A stretch of DNA of 45,662 bases, taken from positions 1-45,662 of the forward strand of contig CALBDW010000104.1 of assembly GCA_937927435.1 (NCBI GenBank). The letters are read 5' to 3'. Shown here one piece after another: positions 39,765-45,662 of the stretch. This DNA comes from an uncultured Bdellovibrionales bacterium (GTDB lineage Bacteria; Bdellovibrionota; Bdellovibrionia; Bdellovibrionales; JAMPXM01). The notes beneath the pieces were generated by a model. The model saw nothing but the letters and a program-made list of their open reading frames with translations. It was not told the origin of the DNA and searched no databases. The first letter of the stretch is position 1. The number at the start of each line of letters is the position of its first letter. The translations under genes and the position numbers were made by a program.

Positions 39765-40277
39765 TTATTGAGGGCGGCCTTTCAAAACAAAGTTCACGCC
39801 GACGCGGTCTTGTCCGCAGACTTCAGTGGCTCCCGGAACGGAAACCATGATGGCCGCGTTGTGCGGATGACCGTAGTAGAGATATTCATTGAACGTCAAT
39901 GCGGTGTCGAGCAGAGCTTTTCCGTTTTCGCAGCTGCCACCGGCCGGAGCGTAGGCTTTCGATTCAACGAGCTGAATCGTGAATGCCGCGTTGTCAGCGA
40001 AAAGCAATGCGCTGTAACGGCAGTAGACGCCGTTTTCTTCAAACGAAGCTTTGAGGAGAACGTTGTCGAGCGAGTAGTCGGTCGTGACTTGTTCGAAGTT
40101 CACATTGAAAGCTTCGAAAGCGGCCGGGCGTTCAACAGCGGCACCGAAAGCGGCGCAGATGTACTTATCGAATTTACCGAGCCAGCGCTCGCCCGGAAGA
40201 ACGAGATCGCCTTCATTCGCGCCCGCGAATGCGGCCGTCAGAAGAGCCAAAGCTGCCATCAAAACGAATTTTTTCAT
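39765..40277 (-). CDS. Small secreted protein of unknown function
   Basis: A 170-residue protein with GGGAGG before the ATG at 40277 and a signal peptide (MKKFVLMAALALLTAAFAGA). The mature part is a mixed fold with four Cys residues (YICAAF, GVYCRYSAL, GGSCENG, TEVCGQD), which could form two disulfides in the periplasm. The pattern of alternating strands (VYCRYSALLFADNAAFTIQL) suggests a compact beta-rich protein. I do not recognise a family. It has its own terminator and appears to be transcribed alone. Confidence 0.75.
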   Translation of the reverse strand: MKKFVLMAALALLTAAFAGANEGDLVLPGERWLGKFDKYICAAFGAAVERPAAFEAFNVNFEQVTTDYSLDNVLLKASFEENGVYCRYSALLFADNAAFTIQLVESKAYAPAGGSCENGKALLDTALTFNEYLYYGHPHNAAIMVSVPGATEVCGQDRVGVNFVLKGRPQ

Positions 40278-40459
40278 AAATCCTCCCTTTTGTCGCAATT
40301 TGAAAACCAAATGAAATTCGTGGAAGGACCCGAGACGAACGCATGGGCCTTCCTGATTCAGGACGGCCCTTCTTAACGGCAGGCGACTTCGGTAGGCAAT
40401 GATTAAGCGAGATTGCGTCTCAAAATCGATTCACTTGAAATCGAATTGAAAACGTTCGC

Positions 40460-40894
40460 TCAACGAGCGCGGCATTCCTGTTTTTCGCACACGGCCTGGG
40501 GAAACTTCGGAGCCGACGTGCAATCGAGAGGAGGAGCGGCAAGAGCGATTTCGCGCTCCAACTGGGTAATTTCTTCAATTTTCTTTTGAATGTCTTTGGT
40601 ATTCGGATTCTGTTGCGAAACGATGATGTAATCGCTCGGGCCGCCGCAATGGCGCCAGCCCACTTCGAGAACGTCGCAGTCGCCATCGCCGTCGCAGCTC
40701 TTGTTCTTGTTTAATGTGTTCAACTGGCTTTGTGCGAGCGAAAGCTTGGTCTTAAGCGCTTCGACTTTTTCATCGTGTGTTGCGGGCTTTTTATCGGTCG
40801 CCGAATTGGCGGTTCCCAGACCAAGCAACGCGGGAAAGACTCCCGTCACGAGGATGAAAAGAAACGGTTTGTGATTTCTCAACCATTCTTTCAT
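40460..40894 (-). CDS. Exported Cys-rich protein with coiled coil
   Basis: A 144-residue protein with an N-terminal hydrophobic segment (KPFLFILVTGVFPALLGLG, an anchor or signal), a heptad-rich helix (KVEALKTKLSLAQSQLNTL) and a small Cys-rich domain: C-x5-C (SCDGDGDC), HCGGPSDY, PPLDC, AVCEKQEC. Secreted domains with the same C-x5-C...CGGP...L-x-REI...DC...C-x4-C order are known to me from various bacteria but have no function. AGGGA lies upstream of the ATG. It is 143 bases from its minus-strand neighbour, with no clear hairpin between. Confidence 0.7.
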   Translation of the reverse strand: MKEWLRNHKPFLFILVTGVFPALLGLGTANSATDKKPATHDEKVEALKTKLSLAQSQLNTLNKNKSCDGDGDCDVLEVGWRHCGGPSDYIIVSQQNPNTKDIQKKIEEITQLEREIALAAPPLDCTSAPKFPQAVCEKQECRAR

Positions 40895-41148
40895 AGTTAA
40901 CGTTCCCTAACGCGACATTCATCGGCAGGCTTTGGTCCGGACTGAAGTCTCTTTGCGAGATTTTTTTATTTTTTTCTTGCGAACGGCCTCCGTCTCTTTT
41001 CAAAACGGGGAGCAGTCGTGCCTGGCTGAGGCGAGTGTTCGGACTGAAGAAGCATCCTGAAGAGAAGGATTCTGGACGAAAGACGGGTCTCCTGCGCGCT
41101 TCATCCATCTTGTTGTTTTCACAAATGATGAGGCCTATACACTAGGGC

Positions 41149-42951
41149 ATGGGCCTACGATACAAGATCCGTCCGAACGCGTTCATTCCTTATGTCCAAC
41201 TTCGTCCTTTCGCCGCCCTTCGCGAAAAGCTCCAAGAAGGTTACCGCCTCTCGGATCTTCGAGCGGATTTGATGGCGGGCGCGGTCGTCGGGATGGTCGC
41301 GGTTCCCCTCGGGATGGCCCTTGCGATCGCCAGCGGCGTGGCTCCGCAATACGGGTTGTACACGGTCGTGATCGCTGGTGCGATCGTCGCTCTGATGGGC
41401 GGTTCGCGCTTTCAGGTGACGGGGCCGACGGCGGCGTTCGTCGTCATCTTAGCTCCGATTGTGCAGAAGTTCGGCTTCGCCGGGTTGTTGATCGCGGGTT
41501 TCTTGGCGGGAGCGATCCTTGTGATGATGGGGCTTGCTCGGATGGGGCGGCTCATTCAATTCATCCCGCATCCGGTGACAACGGGATTCACGGCCGGAAT
41601 CGCCGTGGTCATCGCCACGCTTCAATTGAAGGACTTCTTCGGACTACAGATCGCCGAGATGCCCGAAAGGTTCTACGAGAAAGTGATTGCGTTGGTGCAG
41701 GCGATCCCGTCGATGTCGAGCGTGGAGTTCGGCGTCGGTTTTGTGACTCTTGCGATTCTTATTTTTTGGCAGCGATTCAATAAAAGGATTCCAGCTCCTC
41801 TGGTCGCTTTGTCCGTTGTGACTGTCGGCGTGGTGGTTCTCAAAAAGTTTTTCCCGGAGCTTGAAGTCGGAACGATCGGGAGCCGGTTCACCTTCGAGAT
41901 CGACGGTGTTACGGGGCAGGGGATTCCGCAAAGGCTGCCGACATTCGATTGGCCTTGGAACTATGTGGGCGAAGACGGACGTCGTTTTCCGTTCACTTTG
42001 GAGGCGATTGAAGCCATTTTCCCGAGCGCGTTTGCGATCGCCATGCTAGGCGCGATCGAGTCTCTTCTGTCGGCGGTCGTCGCTGACGGTATGGCGAGAA
42101 CGAAGCATGATCCGGACGCTGAGCTTGTCGCTCTTGGGATCGGTAACATGGTGTGTCCTTTCTTTGGAGGCGTGCCCGCGACAGGAGCCATCGCCCGGAC
42201 GGCGACCAACATCCGTTTCGGCGCTCGGTCGCCGTTATCCGCCTTTTTTCACGCGATCTTCGTGCTTCTGGTGATTCTGATTTTTGCGCCGTATGTTTCT
42301 TACCTGCCGATGGCGGCCTTGGCGGCGCTGCTGATCTTGGTCGCCTATAATATGTCGGAGTTCAGCCACTTCGTTCACATCGTGCGAGTCGCGCCCAAGA
42401 GCGATGTAATTGTGCTTTTAATCTGCTTTACGCTCACGGTCCTTTTCGACATGGTTGTCGGAGTGACGGTCGGTGTGGTCTTAGCCGCCTTGCTCTTCAT
42501 GAGACGGATGGCCGACGTGACCGAAGGGCACCGCGTGGAAAGCGAGTCCTTGCCTGTTATCGGTAAGAAGCGTTTTCCGCGCGACGTGTTCGTCTATGAG
42601 ATCGACGGTCCGCTCTTTTTCGGAGCGGCTGAGAAAGCCGCCGGTACGATGGCCGGCATTTCTGACAAAATTAAGAGCGTCGTTTTCCTGATGCACGAGG
42701 TTCCCGTCATGGACGTGACCGGGCTCGTTGCTTTTGAAAGCGCGATCAATAAGCTGCGGAACGGGCGCAAGATCTACCTCGTAGGCCTCCGTCAGCAGCC
42801 GAAAGAACTGATTATGAAATCGGGCATCGTTGGCAAAGGCGATATTCTCGTCGTGGAAAACCTCGAAAAGGCGCTCGAGCTTTTGGGTGGCGGCGAGGCG
42901 GAGACCGAAGAGAATGTCGACACTTTGGCTGTTGAACAAAAGATTTCTTAA
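41149..42951 (+). CDS. SulP family anion transporter with STAS domain
   Basis: A 600-residue membrane protein of the SLC26/SulP family. TM1 begins DLMAGAVVGMVAVPLGMALA, the family signature. SRFQVTGPTAAFVVILAP and FIPHPVTTGFTAGIAVVIA follow, then 10-14 helices to about residue 450. The C-terminal STAS domain (residues about 480-580) has YEIDGPLFFGAAEKA and the conserved VPVMDVTGL. Substrates of relatives are sulfate, bicarbonate or C4-dicarboxylates (DauA); sequence alone does not decide. The ribosome binding site is weak. Its stop overlaps the stop of the convergent dehydrogenase-like gene. The 254-base upstream gap (40895-41148) holds no gene I can support. Confidence 0.9.
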   Translation: MGLRYKIRPNAFIPYVQLRPFAALREKLQEGYRLSDLRADLMAGAVVGMVAVPLGMALAIASGVAPQYGLYTVVIAGAIVALMGGSRFQVTGPTAAFVVILAPIVQKFGFAGLLIAGFLAGAILVMMGLARMGRLIQFIPHPVTTGFTAGIAVVIATLQLKDFFGLQIAEMPERFYEKVIALVQAIPSMSSVEFGVGFVTLAILIFWQRFNKRIPAPLVALSVVTVGVVVLKKFFPELEVGTIGSRFTFEIDGVTGQGIPQRLPTFDWPWNYVGEDGRRFPFTLEAIEAIFPSAFAIAMLGAIESLLSAVVADGMARTKHDPDAELVALGIGNMVCPFFGGVPATGAIARTATNIRFGARSPLSAFFHAIFVLLVILIFAPYVSYLPMAALAALLILVAYNMSEFSHFVHIVRVAPKSDVIVLLICFTLTVLFDMVVGVTVGVVLAALLFMRRMADVTEGHRVESESLPVIGKKRFPRDVFVYEIDGPLFFGAAEKAAGTMAGISDKIKSVVFLMHEVPVMDVTGLVAFESAINKLRNGRKIYLVGLRQQPKELIMKSGIVGKGDILVVENLEKALELLGGGEAETEENVDTLAVEQKIS

Positions 42952-44711
42952 TAGCTGATCCGGTAAATCGCCCCGACGTAATCGTCGCTGACGAGAAGCG
43001 AGCCGTCGGGCATCACGAGGATGTCCACGGGTCGTCCGAATGTTTTCTCATTCCGCATGAAGCCTTCTGCGAAGACCTCGTATCCGAGCGAGCGACCTTT
43101 CTCGTCAAGGCGTACGGTCGTGATCCGGTAACCGCTTTTTGGGGACCGGTTCCACGATCCGTGTTCGGCGATGAAGACGCGCCCGCGATAAGTTTCGGGG
43201 AATTGGGAGCCCGTGTAGAACTTCATACCGAGGGCCGCGACGTGCGCGCCCAAAACCTGGACGGGATGTTGATAGGGGCCTTTTGAGCTGCAATCGATGC
43301 CTTTGCCGTAGGAGGGATCGTTATACGCTCCTTGATGGCAATATGGATAACCGAAGTGAAGCCCCTTTTTCGGAGCTGTGTTGAGTTCGTCGCCTGGGAG
43401 ATCGTCGCCCAGCATATCGCTGCCGTTATCCGTGAACCACAGTTCTTTCGTCTGAGGGTGCCAATCGAAGCCGACCGTGTTGCGAATACCTTCGGCGAAA
43501 ATCTCACGTTTCTTTCCGTCGAGAGTCATGCGCGTGATGCTGGCGAAGATCTGCTCGTCGCGCTTGCACGTGTTGCAGGGCGCGCCGACGGGAACGTAGA
43601 GCCATCCGTCGGGACCGATGGCGATATATTTCCACCCGTGGTGGGTTTCAGAAGGATAGTCGTCACGGACGACGACGGGCTTGAGCGGTTTTTTGAGATT
43701 CTTCTCGATTTGGTCGAATCGAAGAATTCGCGAAATCTCCGCGACGTAAAGCGAACCGTCTTTAAAGGCGACACCGTTGGGTTGGTTGAGGCCCGACGCG
43801 ATTGTGACGGCAGGTTGGGCGCGTTCGCCGTTTTTTGCAGACAGGGCGGCGTCTTCGATCGCATAAACGGACCCGATGCGGGTGCCGATAAAGAGCGTTC
43901 CCGAAGGGGAGAGAGTCATTTGGCGTGCCCCGGGGACGTCCGCTGCGAAAACCGAAATCGCAAAGCCCTCTGGGAGTTTGAAGGAATTCAGCCACTCGAA
44001 CTTCTTACTATCGACGTTTTGGGCTTTCGCCTTTTCGATTGCGTGGGCTGGTTGCGCTTCGATATAGGAGCGCATGCGTTCGGCTACTTTCTGCGTGATG
44101 ACCTCAAGAGCGAAGCCCATAAGCGCTTTGGGAAGAGGGAGTTCTTTCGCCTCGTATTTCGCGCTCATTGAGATTTCAGTTTTTTCATCATGGGTCTTTT
44201 CGAAACCGATCAGGCCGCTCATTCCTTTGAAATGGCCCCAAACCACTTTCCACTGAAGCTCGCTGCGCCAATCTTCCGACACCGGAAGAATTTTTAGGAT
44301 CATGCGGGCTTGGTAACCGAGAGCTTCCGTGACGAGGAAAAGCTGCTGGGAGGAGGGATCGAAGGCGACCGTTTTAAAATGATCGCTGACTTCTTTTAAA
44401 CGTTCATATTGCTGAGAGACCGCGAAACAAAAGTCTTTCGGGCGGTTGACAAGACCGGCTCCGTTCATCGTGAAACGAATCTGGTCGTCCGGGATTTTCT
44501 CGGTTTTTACGGAGACTAGGATGGCGCGGTCGTCACGCATGCGGCGGACTAATTCGGGATTTCGGCGCCAAAACGGTTTTTCATTCCGTTTGACGATGAG
44601 GGTTGGTTGGTCCGCGGCCGGAGTGCCCGCTCGGACGATCGGGGTGTAAAAGAACGGGACGGTTGCGATCCCGACAACGGTGGTTAAAACCGATTTCAAT
44701 CCGCGCTTCAC
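42948..44711 (-). CDS. Exported PQQ-type sugar (sorbosone) dehydrogenase-like propeller with N-terminal SRPBCC-like domain
   Basis: A 587-residue protein starting with GTG; GGAGG lies 8 bases upstream. Residues 1-28 are a signal peptide ending VRA. About residues 60-215 resemble a START/SRPBCC lipid-binding fold (KDFCFAVSQQYERLKEV, WKVVWGHFKGMSGLIGFE). From about 235 to the end is a glucose/sorbosone dehydrogenase-type propeller: PEGFAISVFAADVPGARQM, SGLNQPNGVAFKDGSLYVAE, PVGAPCNTCKRDE, EGIRNTVGFDWHP, FTDNGSDMLGDDLPGDELN, AEHGSWNRSPKSGYR, FGRPVDILVMPDGSLLVSDD. Catalysis needs PQQ and calcium; the CNTC pair resembles a redox or haem-like site but lacks CxxCH. The substrate is unknown. Confidence 0.82.
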   Translation of the reverse strand: MKRGLKSVLTTVVGIATVPFFYTPIVRAGTPAADQPTLIVKRNEKPFWRRNPELVRRMRDDRAILVSVKTEKIPDDQIRFTMNGAGLVNRPKDFCFAVSQQYERLKEVSDHFKTVAFDPSSQQLFLVTEALGYQARMILKILPVSEDWRSELQWKVVWGHFKGMSGLIGFEKTHDEKTEISMSAKYEAKELPLPKALMGFALEVITQKVAERMRSYIEAQPAHAIEKAKAQNVDSKKFEWLNSFKLPEGFAISVFAADVPGARQMTLSPSGTLFIGTRIGSVYAIEDAALSAKNGERAQPAVTIASGLNQPNGVAFKDGSLYVAEISRILRFDQIEKNLKKPLKPVVVRDDYPSETHHGWKYIAIGPDGWLYVPVGAPCNTCKRDEQIFASITRMTLDGKKREIFAEGIRNTVGFDWHPQTKELWFTDNGSDMLGDDLPGDELNTAPKKGLHFGYPYCHQGAYNDPSYGKGIDCSSKGPYQHPVQVLGAHVAALGMKFYTGSQFPETYRGRVFIAEHGSWNRSPKSGYRITTVRLDEKGRSLGYEVFAEGFMRNEKTFGRPVDILVMPDGSLLVSDDYVGAIYRISY

Positions 44712-44835
44712 GTTGAATTCCTCCCACGGCGGCTTTAGTTTCCGAAGACCGTTTCTTTATTGTCAATGACAGGGAGGTTCGCGGCAGGAGTCGTCGCTTC
44801 TTGACAACCTGAAGCCCTCCTCGGTTTAAGAAGAC

Positions 44836-45435
44836 ATGTCGTTGAGAGAAATTGAGGCGAAAGATCCCGGGCCTGAAATTGCAGCCTGGAAACGGGCTCT
44901 TCCTATGTGGCTGACGTGGAGCCGCATACTGGTTTGCCCGTTCTTCGTGGTCTTCCTTTCCCTAAAAGCGTCGGTTTGGGGGTGGCTTTCCGCTTTGCTC
45001 TTTGTTCTCGCATCCATCACCGATTGGTTCGACGGCTATCTGGCGCGCAAATACAACGCGGTTTCAAACCTCGGAAAGTTCATGGACCCGATCGCGGACA
45101 AGATCCTTGTCGCCACGGTCCTCATTATGCTGATTCCAACCGGGCGAGTCGGCCCGATTTTGGTTATTCTCCTTTTGACGCGGGATATTTTGATCGGCGG
45201 TATTCGGTCGGTTGCGGCGGCCGATCGATTAATTATAGATGCCAAGCCGGCCGGTAAATGGAAGACGGCACTCCAGATGGTGGCGATTCCGGCCCTATTG
45301 ATTCCGGGGCGAGATCTGAATGGCTTGGCGTTAAACGAAATTGGCCTCGTGCTGCTTTGGATCAGCGTGCTACTGAGTCTGATTTCGGGCGCCCAATATA
45401 TACAGCTTTATTATAGACAAGCCCGGAAACGCTGA
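44836..45435 (+). CDS. pgsA: CDP-diacylglycerol-glycerol-3-phosphate 3-phosphatidyltransferase
   Basis: A 199-residue inner-membrane enzyme (PgsA is usually 180-200 residues) making phosphatidylglycerophosphate, the first committed step to phosphatidylglycerol and cardiolipin. The CDP-alcohol phosphotransferase signature D-G-x2-A-R-x8-G-x3-D-x3-D is complete: Asp66, Gly67, Ala70, Arg71, Gly80, Asp84 and Asp88. RILVCPFFVVF at residues 30-40 is the usual first helix. The N-terminal 23 residues before LPMWLTWSRI are longer than in E. coli, so a start at the ATG at 44905 is possible. A TTGACA-N18-TTTAAG candidate promoter lies almost on top of the first ATG. Confidence 0.92.
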   Translation: MSLREIEAKDPGPEIAAWKRALPMWLTWSRILVCPFFVVFLSLKASVWGWLSALLFVLASITDWFDGYLARKYNAVSNLGKFMDPIADKILVATVLIMLIPTGRVGPILVILLLTRDILIGGIRSVAAADRLIIDAKPAGKWKTALQMVAIPALLIPGRDLNGLALNEIGLVLLWISVLLSLISGAQYIQLYYRQARKR

Positions 45436-45496
45436 GGTGCACGAATGCCGAAAATCTAAGCATTTTGAGAGGCTGGGCGGAATTTTTTGAAGAATA

Positions 45497-45525
45497 TTGA
45501 CAGGGCCGTTATGTCTCTGTAAGTT
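45497..45525 (+). promoter_or_regulatory. Predicted sigma70 promoter of tRNA-Gly
   Basis: A consensus -35 TTGACA (45497-45502) is followed after 17 bases by TAAGTT (45520-45525), about 31 bases before the tRNA. Spacing and position suit a stable-RNA promoter. Confidence 0.65.
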
Positions 45526-45556
45526 AACGGGTCTCCAACGCAATCTTCCTGAGGAT

Positions 45557-45633
45557 GCGGGTGTAGCTCAGTTGGCTAGAGCGATACCTTGCCAAGGTAT
45601 AGGTCGACGGTTCGAGCCCGTTCACCCGCTCCA
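45557..45633 (+). tRNA. tRNA-Gly (anticodon GCC), CCA encoded
   Basis: A complete cloverleaf: acceptor stem GCGGGTG / CACCCGC, D arm TAGCTCAGTTGGCTAGAGC, anticodon stem ATACC / GGTAT with loop TTGCCAA (anticodon GCC), T loop TTCGAGC, discriminator T and encoded CCA at 45631-45633. It decodes GGC and GGT codons. The last 29 bases of the window after it show no feature. Confidence 0.97.
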
Positions 45634-45662
45634 ATTTTCCAATCTCTCCATCAGACTCGTTC

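Noticed and set aside
43332..44171. 279-codon plus-strand frame opposite the sugar dehydrogenase-like gene
   Set aside because: Antisense shadow. The opposite strand has clear propeller motifs and a signal peptide.
44801..44830. TTGACA-N18-TTTAAG as the pgsA promoter
   Set aside because: It would place the transcription start at or after the annotated ATG. It is only plausible if pgsA starts at 44905, so I did not list it as a feature.

Overview
The window is one end of an Illumina-assembled contig: the first 23 bases are the 3' end of a TruSeq-type adapter. It comes from a Gram-negative bacterium with an outer membrane (TolC, an RND pump, TonB, a TonB-dependent receptor, many Sec signal peptides). 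The gene mix suggests Bdellovibrionota or a related deltaproteobacterium-like lineage: a small Cys/His protein of Bdellovibrio type, secreted RCC1 propellers, a fused E1 dehydrogenase and strong GGAGG ribosome binding sites. That placement is inference from gene content only. I see no insertion sequence, phage or CRISPR array.

Layout. 1-2.5 kb: adapter, a small metal-binding-like protein, a Gly/Tyr/Trp-rich secreted protein, an alkyltransferase-like DNA repair protein and a GNAT acetyltransferase. 2.5-7.2 kb (minus): a TolC and RND pump operon with no adaptor gene. 7.3-14.6 kb: LytM/M23-type protein, Sua5/TsaC tRNA modification enzyme, DUF4142-like secreted protein, HrpB helicase, PilZ-like protein, a secreted protein and PhoU. 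14.8-19.4 kb: glutaryl-CoA dehydrogenase-like enzyme divergent from a fused E1 alpha/beta 2-oxoacid dehydrogenase and a FabD-like acyltransferase. 19.4-22.7 kb: a HELGH metallopeptidase with what looks like its propeptide encoded as a separate gene, then a polysaccharide deacetylase lipoprotein.

22.7-33.9 kb is the centrepiece, a complete iron-acquisition island. A tonB gene (minus) diverges from an eight-gene-scale plus-strand run: PepSY membrane protein, MFS exporter, iucA, iucB, iucC, iucD and a TonB-dependent receptor, closed by a clear terminator. Gene order and motifs match the enterobacterial aerobactin operon (iucABCD-iutA), although the receptor does not look like IutA. Most junctions overlap by 4-17 bases. 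The 45-bp gap before the PepSY gene and the adjoining bases hold two face-to-face promoters sharing a TTGACG palindrome, and a Fur-box-like palindrome covering the tonB -10 element, so both arms are probably switched on by iron starvation. The predicted cycle is synthesis (IucA-D), export (MFS), uptake (receptor plus TonB) and possibly reductive iron release at the inner membrane (PepSY protein).

34-39.5 kb (minus) holds three paralogous secreted proteins built from choice-of-anchor-D (ASH-like) domains, two with RCC1 propellers. One has lost a blade and is frameshifted, one lacks the propeller, and decayed RCC1 sequence and repeated GTTTAA-N6-GTTTAA elements lie between them. 39.7-45.6 kb: two small secreted proteins, a SulP anion transporter, a sorbosone-dehydrogenase-like propeller protein with an extra N-terminal domain, PgsA, and tRNA-Gly(GCC) behind a good promoter.

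A general property is very tight convergent packing: seven convergent gene pairs end within 11 bases of one another, and two of them share a TTAA so that both stop codons overlap.
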